Origin: Roseobacter sp.
Lineage (GTDB): Bacteria > Pseudomonadota > Alphaproteobacteria > Rhodobacterales > Rhodobacteraceae
Reading direction: 5' to 3'
NCBI GenBank assembly: GCA_002731875.1
Contig: PCCY01000020.1
Span: 124,001-188,000, forward strand
DNA: 64,000 nucleotides
In this document: one piece after another, positions 55,793-64,000 of the stretch
Position numbering within the stretch: the first letter of the stretch is position 1
Layout of the letters: each line of letters begins with the position of its first letter
Position numbers and translations under genes: made by a program
The notes under the pieces: model-generated
What the model was told of the DNA's origin: nothing
The model's database searches: none
The model's input: the letters and a program-made list of their open reading frames with translations, nothing else

Positions 55793-57973
55793 ATGGACCG
55801 TGTTCAGATCGTCCATGACAATTTCCTGCGTCGCGTTTCGGCGCGGGATTTTCCCGTTGGCGGCGGCGTCACGCCCGGTTTGTCGGACGCTGAGGCGATC
55901 AGGCTTTATCGCGCTCAGGTTCTGTCGCGGGCGCTCGATCTACAAAGCCGGGTCATGCAGAAACAGGGGCAGGGGTTTTACACCATCGGCTCCAGCGGCC
56001 ACGAAGGGATGGCGGCTGTCGCGCATGCCCTGCGCCCCGATGATATCGCGTTCCTGCACTACCGCGACGCTGCATTCCAGATTGCCCGCGCAGATCAGGT
56101 CGAGGGTCAGGATATGATGCGCGACATGTTGCTGTCGTTTGCGTGTTCGGCTGATGATCCCACCAGCGGTGGCCGCCACAAGGTGTTGGGTAGCCGAGCG
56201 TTGATGATTCCGCCGCAGACCTCGACGATCGCCAGTCACCTGCCAAAAGCCGTCGGTGCTGCACATGCGCTCGGGCTTGCCCGGCGCAATCCCCCCGAAC
56301 ACCAAATGCTGCCGCGTGACGGGATCGCGATGTGCAGCTTCGGCGACGCCTCCGCGAACCACTCTACCGCGCAGGGCGCTATCAATGCCGCCAGTTGGAC
56401 CGCGGTTCAGGGGGTTCCTCTGCCGCTGCTGTTTGTCTGCGAGGACAACGGCATCGGCATATCGACGAAAACGCCAACCGGCTGGATCAAGGCTTCCATG
56501 TCAGCGCGGCCGGGGTTGCGCTACTTCGAGACCGATGGACTGGACCTCTACGCGGCCTATGCGTTGGCCAAACGAGCCGCTGATTACGTCCGCAAACACC
56601 GCAAGCCTGCGTTTTTGCACCTGCGCACGGTTCGGCTTTACGGCCACGCCGGGGCCGATGTCGCGACATCATACCTGCCCCGTGCCGAGGTCGAAGCAGA
56701 CGAGGCGAATGATCCGCTGTTGCATACCGTGCGCTTGCTGAGCGCGGCTGGGGTGATGGACCCAACGGATGCCTTGACGCTCTATACCCAAACACTTGAT
56801 CGCGTGGCCGAGGTCGCCAGCGATGTCGTCACTCGCCCACACCTGACGACGGCCGCTGACGTGATGGCAAGCATTGTGCCTCCGAAACGGTTCTGCGCCC
56901 CGACCAATGGTCCCAGCGTCGAACACCGCGCCGATGTATTCGGCAGCGACCTTGCCCAGATGGACAGCCCGCAGCCGCTCTCCAGGCTGATCAACTGGGC
57001 GCTGCACGATCTGATGCTCGCACATCCCGAAACGCTGTTGATGGGCGAAGATGTCGGTCGCAAGGGCGGCGTCTATGGCGTCACGCAAAAGCTGCACCAA
57101 CGCTTTGGACCGGCCCGCGTGATCGACACCCTGCTCGACGAGCAAAGCATTTTGGGATTTGCCATCGGTGCTGCGCATAACGGCTTCATTCCGATGCCCG
57201 AGATCCAGTTCCTTGCCTACCTCCACAACGCCGAAGATCAACTGCGCGGCGAAGCTGCGACGCTCCCGTTCTTCAGCAATGGTCAATGGTCCAACCCGAT
57301 GGTGCTGCGGATCGCGGGGTTGGGGTATCAAAAAGGCTTTGGCGGCCATTTTCACAATGACAACTCGCTGGCGGTGCTTCGCGACATTCCCGGCATCATC
57401 ATCGCGTGCCCGTCCAGCGGGGCAGATGCTGTATTGATGCTACGTGAAGCACACAGGCTGGCCCGCGAAGAACAGCGCGTGGTGGTATTTGTCGAACCCA
57501 TAGCGCTTTACCCGATGCGCGATCTGCTGGAGCCGGGCGACGGCGCGTGGATGACCTTCTATCCCGACCCGGACCAGCGTATCGGGCTGCAAGATATCGG
57601 CGTGCACGGGGACGGTTCCGATCTGGCGATCCTGACCTATGGCAATGGCCATTACCTAAGCCGCCAGGCCCAGGTCGACCTTGCCGCCCGGGGCGTACAG
57701 TCGCGCGTCATCGACATGCGCTGGATCGCGCCATTGGCCCAAGATGCGATCATTGCAGCGATCGGTGCGCGGCCCGTACTGATTGTCGACGAATGCCGCC
57801 GTACCGGTGGGCAGGCCGAAGCACTGATGGCGCTCCTGCAAGAACGCGGTATCGACGGCTACGCCCGGCTCACGGCCCAGGACAGTTTCATCGCCACGGG
57901 CCCGGCCTATGCCGCGACACTTCCATCGCGCGAAAGCATCGTGGCGTCGGCTTGTGCCTTGGTGGGCCGCTAA
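55793..57973 (+). CDS. Fused alpha/beta E1 subunit of a thiamine-dependent 2-oxoacid dehydrogenase
   Basis: 726 aa. Alpha half (about 35-370): GSSGHEGMAAVAHAL and the TPP-binding region SFGDASANHSTAQGA to LFVCEDNGIGIS. Beta half (about 395-720): HPETLLMGEDVGRKGGVYGV and PEIQFLAYLHNAEDQLRGEA. The layout matches branched-chain-type E1 in which alpha and beta subunits are joined in one chain. It has no E2 or E3 gene beside it. AAGGTG precedes the ATG at 55793. Its stop overlaps the convergent dehydratase gene by 4 bases. Substrate unknown; branched-chain 2-oxoacids, 2-oxoglutarate analogues or acetoin are possible. Confidence 0.9.
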   Translation: MDRVQIVHDNFLRRVSARDFPVGGGVTPGLSDAEAIRLYRAQVLSRALDLQSRVMQKQGQGFYTIGSSGHEGMAAVAHALRPDDIAFLHYRDAAFQIARADQVEGQDMMRDMLLSFACSADDPTSGGRHKVLGSRALMIPPQTSTIASHLPKAVGAAHALGLARRNPPEHQMLPRDGIAMCSFGDASANHSTAQGAINAASWTAVQGVPLPLLFVCEDNGIGISTKTPTGWIKASMSARPGLRYFETDGLDLYAAYALAKRAADYVRKHRKPAFLHLRTVRLYGHAGADVATSYLPRAEVEADEANDPLLHTVRLLSAAGVMDPTDALTLYTQTLDRVAEVASDVVTRPHLTTAADVMASIVPPKRFCAPTNGPSVEHRADVFGSDLAQMDSPQPLSRLINWALHDLMLAHPETLLMGEDVGRKGGVYGVTQKLHQRFGPARVIDTLLDEQSILGFAIGAAHNGFIPMPEIQFLAYLHNAEDQLRGEAATLPFFSNGQWSNPMVLRIAGLGYQKGFGGHFHNDNSLAVLRDIPGIIIACPSSGADAVLMLREAHRLAREEQRVVVFVEPIALYPMRDLLEPGDGAWMTFYPDPDQRIGLQDIGVHGDGSDLAILTYGNGHYLSRQAQVDLAARGVQSRVIDMRWIAPLAQDAIIAAIGARPVLIVDECRRTGGQAEALMALLQERGIDGYARLTAQDSFIATGPAYAATLPSRESIVASACALVGR

Positions 57974-59202
57974 GTCTTTATCGACGGGGCCCCGCCCTCG
58001 AATGCGTTCCCGTTGACATAATCACACGGGTCCTCCTGCATCTGCAAATGCAGGTCCTGACCATGGTAAGGATGCGCCCGGGCCAATGCTTCGTCCACGT
58101 CAATGCCCAACCCGGGGGCGGTCGGTGCCTCGATGTACCCGCCTTCGACACGGATACAGCTTTTGATCAACTTGTCATGGAACGGGGTTTCGATACATTC
58201 GCACATCAGGATGTTGGGGATAGATACCGCAAGTTGAATGTTCGCCGCCCATTCGATGGGACCCGCATAAAGATGCGGGGCGACCTGTGCGTTATAAACC
58301 TCTGCCATGGCCGCGATCTTCTTCGCTTCCCATATGCCCCCGGCGCGCCCCAACGCAGGTTGTAATATCGCCGCCGCCCCCGCTCGCAACACCGGGGCAA
58401 ACTCGGCCTTGGTGGTCAAACGCTCTCCGGTGGCTACGGGGATCGGCACAGCACGGGCCACGGCCGCCATCTGCTCGACTGCATCGGGCGGGATCGGCTC
58501 CTCATACCAAAGCGGGTCATAGGGTGCGATCGCTTGCCCCAACCGGATTGCGCCGGCAGTGGTGAACTGCCCGTGGGTTCCAAACAATAGATCCGCCTTT
58601 TCGCCAACCGCGTCCCGGATAGCTTTGCAAAACGCGACGGACCGCGTGATATCCGACATCGCCGGCATATGCCCGCCGCGCAGGGTATAGGGCCCCGCAG
58701 GGTCAAACTTGACCGCTGTATAGCCACGCGCAATGCAATCCAACGCGGATTCTGCCGCCATCTGGGGCGAGGTCCAGAAACCCGTCATGTCATGATGCGC
58801 AAGCGGGTACAGATACGTATAGCCGCGAACCCGCTCATTCATCCGCCCGCCGATCAGGGCATGAACCGGCCGCTCACGGTGCTTGCCCAGGATATCCCAA
58901 CAGGCAATCTCCAGCCCCGAAAAAGCGCCCATTACCGTCGGGTCGGGACGCTGTGTAAACCCCGAAGAATACACCCGCCGATACATCAGTTCGATATTTT
59001 CTGGGTTCTCGGCGTGCATGTGGCGCTCGAAAACGTCCTGGATAACTGCCCGCATCGCGGCCGGCCCCACCGTCGACGCATAGCATTCACCCCAACCGAC
59101 GATGCCGGTATCCGTTGTGACCTTCACCAATATCCAGTATCGCCCCCCCCATCCTGGTGCCGGAGGGGCCGTCACAATCACATCCAGATCCTGCAACTTC
59201 AT
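57970..59202 (-). CDS. Mandelate racemase/muconate lactonizing enzyme family (acid-sugar dehydratase-like)
   Basis: 410 aa enolase superfamily. The capping domain (about 1-115) is followed by a beta-barrel with a Lys in YTAVKFDPAG, metal ligands in LLFGTHGQFTT and WYEEPIPPD, and IPVATGERL. Residues fit the galactonate/mannonate-dehydratase side of the superfamily better than true muconate lactonizing enzymes. Substrate undetermined. GAGAGGG lies upstream of ATG 59202, right next to repeat copy F. Confidence 0.88.
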   Translation of the reverse strand: MKLQDLDVIVTAPPAPGWGGRYWILVKVTTDTGIVGWGECYASTVGPAAMRAVIQDVFERHMHAENPENIELMYRRVYSSGFTQRPDPTVMGAFSGLEIACWDILGKHRERPVHALIGGRMNERVRGYTYLYPLAHHDMTGFWTSPQMAAESALDCIARGYTAVKFDPAGPYTLRGGHMPAMSDITRSVAFCKAIRDAVGEKADLLFGTHGQFTTAGAIRLGQAIAPYDPLWYEEPIPPDAVEQMAAVARAVPIPVATGERLTTKAEFAPVLRAGAAAILQPALGRAGGIWEAKKIAAMAEVYNAQVAPHLYAGPIEWAANIQLAVSIPNILMCECIETPFHDKLIKSCIRVEGGYIEAPTAPGLGIDVDEALARAHPYHGQDLHLQMQEDPCDYVNGNAFEGGAPSIKT

Positions 59203-59215
59203 CGCGCGACCCTCT

Positions 59216-59251
59216 CTTCCAAATGGTTCGAAATCCCGGGGGTGCGGGGGC
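59216..59251 (-). repeat. GC-hairpin intergenic repeat, copy F
   Basis: On the minus strand: GCGGGGGCCAGCCCCCGC (7-bp stem), then ACCCCCGGGATTTCGAACC and a tail ATTTGGAA that runs on into GAGAGGG. It starts 14 bp after the stop of the alcohol dehydrogenase and ends 14 bp before the start of the dehydratase. The tail thus merges with the SD region of the next gene. Confidence 0.8.
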
Positions 59252-59265
59252 TGGCCCCCGCGTCG

Positions 59266-60357
59266 TTATCGATCAAACAGAATGACATTGCGCCGTGCGG
59301 CCCCTGTCTTGGTATCGTCAATAGCCTCGTTGATCTGCGCAAGCGACCACCGCCCCGAAATCAGTTGGTCCAGCTTCAACCGTCCTTGGGTATAAAGATC
59401 GACCATCCATGGGATGTCACGCTGGATCACCACATCACCCATTTTCGACCCAACCATACCTTGCCCCATCGCGGCCAGCATTACCGGCTCATAGGTCGAT
59501 ACGTCGCCCGAATGTGGCATCCCGACCATGACCACACGCCCCCCGGCCGCCAGATATTTAGGCGCATCGTCATAGGCGGGAATAGCACCTACCGTAACAA
59601 TCACCGCGTCAACACCCGCGCGCCCCACCAAACCGGCGACCTTGCGCCAAGGCTTGTCATCCGTGGCCAGCACCCCGTCCGTCGCTCCGAATTCTCGGGC
59701 GATCTCCAGCTTCTCTTCGCTCATGTCTACTGCAACGATGCGCCTGGCCCCGGCAATCCGCGCCCCTTGAATGGCGTTCAGTCCGACGCCACCCGCGCCG
59801 ATCACCACGACATCCTGACCGGGGCGCAATGCGGCTGCATTCACCACCGCGCCGACGCCCGTGATTACGCCGCATGCAATCAGGCAGGCCGCGTCTTTCG
59901 GGATGTCCCGGCTGATTTTCACCACCTGTGCCTGATCGACGACCACTTTTTCGGCAAACGCACCCGACGCCATCGCCTGATGCAACTTGCCGCCTTCCTT
60001 GGTCTTTAGCGGTCCGGTATCACCGTCATAGGGTGTTTCGCAAATCACCGGCCGGCCACTGGCGCAACTGGGGCAGGACCCACATGCCCGGATAAGCGTG
60101 ACGATGACGCTATCGCCAGGGGCCAGGCCGCTGACCTGATCACCTGTTGCGCTGATACGACCCGCAGCTTCGTGACCATAGACTGCAGGTAACGAACCGC
60201 CCCAGCCGCCTCCTGCATAGGAAATGTCGGAGTGACAGATCGCTACAGCGTCAAGCGTCACCTCGACTTCGCGGCCCTCGGGAGCCCGCAATTCGACATC
60301 TTCAACAACAAGGGGGGCACCAAACTCGTGGCAAACAGCGGCTTTGATCAGTGGCAT
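59266..60357 (-). CDS. Zinc-dependent alcohol dehydrogenase
   Basis: 363 aa MDR. The catalytic zinc ligands are Cys in AICHSDISYAGG and the GHEAAGRI motif; the structural zinc has four Cys in ACGSCPSCASGRPVICE. Nucleotide motif VIGAGGVGLNAI (about 190). Resembles the NAD-dependent aryl- or long-chain alcohol dehydrogenases. It lies in a minus-strand unit with the dehydratase but is separated from it by the repeat. AAAGGA precedes the ATG. Confidence 0.92.
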   Translation of the reverse strand: MPLIKAAVCHEFGAPLVVEDVELRAPEGREVEVTLDAVAICHSDISYAGGGWGGSLPAVYGHEAAGRISATGDQVSGLAPGDSVIVTLIRACGSCPSCASGRPVICETPYDGDTGPLKTKEGGKLHQAMASGAFAEKVVVDQAQVVKISRDIPKDAACLIACGVITGVGAVVNAAALRPGQDVVVIGAGGVGLNAIQGARIAGARRIVAVDMSEEKLEIAREFGATDGVLATDDKPWRKVAGLVGRAGVDAVIVTVGAIPAYDDAPKYLAAGGRVVMVGMPHSGDVSTYEPVMLAAMGQGMVGSKMGDVVIQRDIPWMVDLYTQGRLKLDQLISGRWSLAQINEAIDDTKTGAARRNVILFDR

Positions 60358-60575
60358 CGCAGGTCCTTTCGAGCGCGTGAATTTCAGCCAAGGTGACGCC
60401 TGCCCGTTTCAGGTGCAAGCCTCTTTGTGATCTTGTCAGTCAATTCCTGCGGTGCGCGGGAATCGGCCACGGTGTTGACCTGACGACGGCGCAAATATCG
60501 CCTTTGGTGTGCTCTGACTTGCTTGGGTTCGATGTAATTTGATGTGATTTGGTTCTATATGCTTGGCTGCACACG

Positions 60576-61910
60576 CTAGCTGTTTGACATTGCCCGGGCC
60601 CGCGAGACAAACGCAGCTGCATCGTGCGGTGCCTGGCCCAACTGTGCCGCAGGGTCAAACAATGACCCCGGCACGCTGGGGTAATCCGCGTGTACCAGGT
60701 CCGCCAGCGGGACCTGTTTTTCCAAAGCATCAAGGCAGAGTTGCTTGGTAATTCTTTGTGCTTCGGGGCGGGGCATGAACTCGGCCAACGCAAAACTCAG
60801 GGCTTCGGCGTGGATCAACCCCAGCTCTGCGTGCAGGGCGCTGTGCATTTTTACCGGGTGCGGCGATATGCCTGACGCCAGCCGCTTGGCATGTGACAGC
60901 GCAGAGGCCAGGCACAACGTCAGTTGTGGCACCGCCATCCATTCCGAGAACCAAGCACCGCCATCGCGTTGATGCTGGTGCGCGGCAGCAGCCTGCAAGG
61001 TTACGCGTTGCCCGGTAAACTGGTGACCAAGTGCGATGATTGCGGAAGGTCCCACCGGGTTTTGCTTTTGGGGCATCGTCGACGACGCACCCGAAGCTCC
61101 CAGTGCGACTTCGGTGATACCTGTCATCGTCAAGCCAAGGGTGCTTTGCGCGATATGCGTCAGCGCCGCCATCACGCGACCTTGCCAATCGGCGATGCGC
61201 AAGATCGGACCGCGATCGACATGCCAACTGCGCTTGGGATCATTCAGCCCCAGTGCCTTGGCCAGCCCCGCGCGGGTTTCAGCCGCTTTCGGCCCCAAAG
61301 CGGACCCGGTGCCGGCGGCACCTGACAGCGACACGAACAACGAGGATTTGCGCACGCTTTCAAGCTCCTCGATGGCGCTGCACAGCGGCATCCCCCATTC
61401 CGCCAACACCGCGCCCCAGCTTGTTGGCGTGGCGTGCTGTCCATAGGTCCGGGCAGGAAGCGGCACCGCTGCATGCGCCTGCGCCGCATCGGCAAGATGG
61501 CCGATGATCTCGCGCAGATCGGTTTCCGCCAGCAGCAATGCCTGACGCAGGCGCAGCATCAAAGCGGTGTCGATGATATCCTGGCTGGTCGCGCCCCAAT
61601 GAACGTGCTGCGCGAACTCAGGTGCCTGCATTTCCGACCGGAACTGGGTCAGCAGGCCCGGTACACACACGCCGTTTTCGCCGGTCGACGCCGCGACGGC
61701 ACCCGGATCAACCTGAATTTCCAACGACGCGCGATGGATAGCGGCAGCGCTGATTTCGGGGATTACGCCCAGGCCTCCCTGTACTTTGGCTAGCGCGCCT
61801 TCGACCAGCAGCATGGCCCGGATCGCCGCACTGTCCGAAAACAGTCGGCCGGCATCGCCGGTCTGGAAAAGATGCGCATACAGGGGGCTGTCAAAAACGC
61901 TGGCGGCCAT
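60576..61910 (-). CDS. pcaB: 3-carboxy-cis,cis-muconate cycloisomerase
   Basis: 444 aa fumarase/aspartase superfamily. The signature loop SSTMPQKQNPVG carries the catalytic Ser, and HVHWGATSQDIIDTALML carries the conserved His and Thr. Converts 3-carboxymuconate to 4-carboxymuconolactone in protocatechuate degradation. The next expected genes, pcaC and pcaGH, are not in the window. GAGG lies 6 bases before the ATG; the upstream hydrolase ends 3 bp away. The 218 bp after it, up to the alcohol dehydrogenase start, show no gene. Confidence 0.93.
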   Translation of the reverse strand: MAASVFDSPLYAHLFQTGDAGRLFSDSAAIRAMLLVEGALAKVQGGLGVIPEISAAAIHRASLEIQVDPGAVAASTGENGVCVPGLLTQFRSEMQAPEFAQHVHWGATSQDIIDTALMLRLRQALLLAETDLREIIGHLADAAQAHAAVPLPARTYGQHATPTSWGAVLAEWGMPLCSAIEELESVRKSSLFVSLSGAAGTGSALGPKAAETRAGLAKALGLNDPKRSWHVDRGPILRIADWQGRVMAALTHIAQSTLGLTMTGITEVALGASGASSTMPQKQNPVGPSAIIALGHQFTGQRVTLQAAAAHQHQRDGGAWFSEWMAVPQLTLCLASALSHAKRLASGISPHPVKMHSALHAELGLIHAEALSFALAEFMPRPEAQRITKQLCLDALEKQVPLADLVHADYPSVPGSLFDPAAQLGQAPHDAAAFVSRARAMSNS

Positions 61911-61913
61911 CGG

Positions 61914-62624
61914 TTACCTCGATAAGATCGTTTTGATGATCCGCGCCAAACGGGCGGGATCTGTTAAGAAGGGTGAATGGCCGGTAGCCATTTCATAGAC
62001 ATCCTTGTCCGGCCAGTCCTGTGTCATGGTGACCTGATAGGCAGGAGGGATCGTGCGATCATCCATGCAGCGGATATAGCTGCGCGGCAGCGACTCGGCG
62101 CGGCGTGTGTCAGGCAGGGCAACAGTCGTGGGGGCAATCGCTTGCGCACACAGGCGCGGTATTGCGAATTCTGCCGCACCGGGCGGGCAATCGTTGTAAA
62201 ACAAAGCCTCGGTCATCGTGGGGTCAAGGGTAAAGCTCTTGCCGTCGTCGGCCATGCGCACCGCAGGCATCAGGGGCTGGCTGGGGGCCTGCTTGCGCAT
62301 GTCGGCAAGGGTCATTCCGGCGGCCGGCACATAGGCGCATAAATAGATCAGCCGCGCCATCGCAGCAGGGTTTTTTTGCGCGGCGGCGCTGATCGCGAAC
62401 CCGCCCATCGAATGGCCCACCACCACGGTCTGGGGGGTCGACGCCGCGAGCACCGCGTCGGCATAGCTGTCGAGGGTAACATCGTTGACGGGTGTCAGGT
62501 CATCCCCGTGTCCTGGAAGGTCTATGGCACGGGGCGCATGCCCCAAAGCGCGCAATTCGGGTAACAGATCACGCCAGCACCACGCGCCGTGACACGAGCC
62601 GTGTACCAGTAAAATGTCAGACAT
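61914..62624 (-). CDS. Alpha/beta hydrolase in the pca cluster
   Basis: 236 aa. HGSCHGAWCWRDLLPELRAL resembles the plant methylesterase/hydroxynitrile-lyase-like family. The nucleophile is Ser72 in VVVGHSMGGFAIS, and His is in EMATGHSPF near the C terminus. It sits between pcaD and pcaB, overlapping pcaD by 8 bases. An aromatic-ester hydrolase that feeds the pathway (for example on methyl or feruloyl-type esters) is plausible but not shown. Confidence 0.88.
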   Translation of the reverse strand: MSDILLVHGSCHGAWCWRDLLPELRALGHAPRAIDLPGHGDDLTPVNDVTLDSYADAVLAASTPQTVVVGHSMGGFAISAAAQKNPAAMARLIYLCAYVPAAGMTLADMRKQAPSQPLMPAVRMADDGKSFTLDPTMTEALFYNDCPPGAAEFAIPRLCAQAIAPTTVALPDTRRAESLPRSYIRCMDDRTIPPAYQVTMTQDWPDKDVYEMATGHSPFLTDPARLARIIKTILSR

Positions 62625-63405
62625 GGCCGACGCTTCTTAGAAAATTAGTCAACACGCGGGCGTATTCCCGAGGATGTTCCACGCAAGGCAGATGCCCGGC
62701 CTTGCGGATGACATGAAACTTTGAACCGGGTATCAGGTCGACCGTTTCGCGAACCAGATCGGGCGGGGTCGACCCGTCTTCAGCACCTGCGATGCCCAGA
62801 CAGGGCAAGCGCAGCGCGGCGGTGGGCGTATAAAAATCTGTTCCCGAGATCGCGGCGGAACACCCCGCATAGCCTGCGTCCGGCTGACGCACGACCATGT
62901 TGCGCCACAGTTCCAGCTCTGGGGTGCCTCGAAAATCAGCGGCAAACCAACGCTCCATAATCGCGTCGGCCAGGCTTTCGATGCCGTTCTCCTCTACTGC
63001 CTTGATCCGCTCGGCCCACATGTCTGGCGTACCGATCTTGGCGGCGGTGTTTGACAGGACCAGCGCCCGGATCAGATCCAGACGCTTGGTTGCCAAGCCC
63101 TGTGCGATCATGCCGCCAATGGATAGGCCGACAAAGACGCTTTCCTTTACTTCCAGAAAATCCATCAGCTTTTCGGTGTCGCTGATCAAGGACCCCATTT
63201 TATATGGTGCAGGCGGGCAGGTCGACAGTCCATGGCCCCGCTTGTCAAATCGGATGATCCGCAACCCCTTGGGCAGGAACGGCAAAATAGGGTCCCACAG
63301 GCGCATGTCGGTGCCAAGCGAATTGGCAAAGACCACCGGCGCGCCGTCGTCAGGGCCGTCGACGCGATAATGCAGGCGCACTTCGCCCGTATCAAAAAGC
63401 TTCAT
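62617..63405 (-). CDS. pcaD: 3-oxoadipate enol-lactonase
   Basis: 262 aa alpha/beta hydrolase. ANSLGTDMRLWDPILPFL near the oxyanion hole, nucleophile Ser95 in GLSIGGMIAQGLA and C-terminal KAGHLPCVEHP match PcaD. It hydrolyses 3-oxoadipate enol-lactone to 3-oxoadipate. AAGGAG precedes ATG 63405, 21 bp after the ammonia-lyase stop. Confidence 0.95.
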   Translation of the reverse strand: MKLFDTGEVRLHYRVDGPDDGAPVVFANSLGTDMRLWDPILPFLPKGLRIIRFDKRGHGLSTCPPAPYKMGSLISDTEKLMDFLEVKESVFVGLSIGGMIAQGLATKRLDLIRALVLSNTAAKIGTPDMWAERIKAVEENGIESLADAIMERWFAADFRGTPELELWRNMVVRQPDAGYAGCSAAISGTDFYTPTAALRLPCLGIAGAEDGSTPPDLVRETVDLIPGSKFHVIRKAGHLPCVEHPREYARVLTNFLRSVGHV

Positions 63406-63426
63406 ATCTGTGGCTCCTTTGCTGGA

Positions 63427-64000
63427 TCAATCAAGAGTGGCAAGGGCGCGGGCGAACATATCGCTATCCACGTTCCCCCCCGAAATGGTTACAATCACAT
63501 CGCTGCCGTTTATCTGATCCGTGCGGAAAAGAGCGGCGGCGAGCGCCACAGCCCCACCGGGTTCGGCAACGAGTTTCAGACGGTTGAACGCGTGGGCAAC
63601 CGCTTGCAGAGCTTCGTCGTCGCTGACCGCAAGACCGGGACCGCACAGTCGTTGCATGATCGGAAAGGTCAGGTTGCCGGGTTGCGGCGTAACAATTGCA
63701 TCGCAAATTGACCCGCCGCTGTTGGCATTGCGCTGTATCTGTCCTGTGTGCAGCGAACGGGCCACGTCGTCGAACGCCTCGGGTTCGGCGGGGCGCACCC
63801 GCAGGGTAGGGGCGTCGACCTCAAGCGCGAGCGCGATACCGGATGTCAGCCCCCCACCGCCACAGCACACAATCACATCGGCGTTTTCAATCCCTGCCTC
63901 AGCCGCCTGTTGCGCAATCTCGAGCCCCGTGGTGCCTTGGCCCGCAATCACCTGCGGATTGTCGAAAGGTTTGATCAACGTCAGATCTCGGTCTTCGGAA
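63427..64000 (-). CDS. PLP-dependent threonine/serine ammonia-lyase, 5' part cut by window edge
   Basis: The frame is open from the right edge to the stop at 63427 (about 190 codons). The phosphate-binding glycine run VIVCCGGGGLTSG and a C-terminal segment around VAEPGGAVALAAALF (and TISGGNVD) define the fold-type II serine/threonine dehydratase family. The N-terminal third with the Lys that binds PLP is outside. Placed at the head of the pca segment, possibly in the same operon. Racemase activity in this family cannot be excluded. Confidence 0.9.
   Translation of the reverse strand, partial: SEDRDLTLIKPFDNPQVIAGQGTTGLEIAQQAAEAGIENADVIVCCGGGGLTSGIALALEVDAPTLRVRPAEPEAFDDVARSLHTGQIQRNANSGGSICDAIVTPQPGNLTFPIMQRLCGPGLAVSDDEALQAVAHAFNRLKLVAEPGGAVALAAALFRTDQINGSDVIVTISGGNVDSDMFARALATLD

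Noticed and set aside
57984-58005. GGGGCCCCG run resembling a repeat hairpin
   Set aside because: It lies inside the coding end of the dehydratase gene and lacks the repeat core and tail.
1-64000. CRISPR arrays, tRNA or rRNA genes, insertion sequences, prophage genes
   Set aside because: Looked for on both strands by eye. No regularly spaced repeats, cloverleaf sequences, transposase or integrase proteins were seen; short or degenerate elements could have escaped.

Overview
The window is about 64 kb of a moderately GC-rich alphaproteobacterial chromosome, almost certainly from the Roseobacter group (Rhodobacterales). The reasons are protein character and gene order: trxB divergent from an Lrp gene, lgt-midA-pgeF with 4-base overlaps, a DmdC-type acyl-CoA dehydrogenase, small Hint-domain and Roseobacter-type hypothetical proteins, and a family of GC-hairpin intergenic repeats. 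No rRNA, tRNA, CRISPR array, transposase, integrase or phage gene was seen. It looks like core chromosome with a catabolic block at the right end.

Layout. 1-12 kb holds sulfate activation (sat, cut by the left edge), thioredoxin reductase, an Lrp regulator, a degenerate Hint protein, the lgt-midA-pgeF operon, ubiK-like and ybjN-like genes, proC-csaA-hydroxyacid dehydrogenase, thymidine kinase and a FabH-like synthase. 12-25.7 kb holds carB, an esterase, an SDR, glyA, nadK, csbD, prpE and the maeB-type malic enzyme. 25.8-29.7 kb is a pyrimidine nucleoside salvage operon (cdd-deoA-deoB-upp) in which two copies of the hairpin repeat precede cdd and upp. 29.7-36 kb mixes a SPOR protein, an SGNH hydrolase, an M48-like protein without the zinc motif, a GNAT, an acyl-CoA ligase and a sulfotransferase.

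36-43.3 kb reads on the minus strand as a MerR-headed fatty-acid/acyl-CoA catabolic block: MerR, DmdC-like dehydrogenase, 70-aa protein, GST, fadA, 99-aa protein, fadJ. Beyond it come a solo LuxR regulator, a second MerR paralogue, and a translationally coupled trio of two PaaI thioesterases and a MATE exporter. 47.4-53.4 kb carries DUF952-DUF1330-pyrD-arsC, a periplasmic 5'-nucleotidase, an MFS carrier and a small cupredoxin-like secreted protein.

53.5-64 kb is catabolic: a LysR regulator divergent from glutaryl-CoA dehydrogenase, which carries a one-base frameshift; a fused alpha/beta 2-oxoacid dehydrogenase E1; an enolase-superfamily dehydratase; a zinc alcohol dehydrogenase; and a protocatechuate-branch segment (pcaB, an esterase, pcaD) next to a PLP ammonia-lyase cut by the right edge.

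Most noteworthy non-genic signals: six copies of a hairpin repeat family, two of which show a compensatory base-pair change; six ACGT cores in 52 bp between the MerR and LuxR genes; and a general-stress-type promoter motif placed just upstream of a terminator-like hairpin ahead of csbD. I found no clearly novel defence or mobile system. The repeat family and the two apparently inactivated enzyme folds are the best candidates for follow-up.
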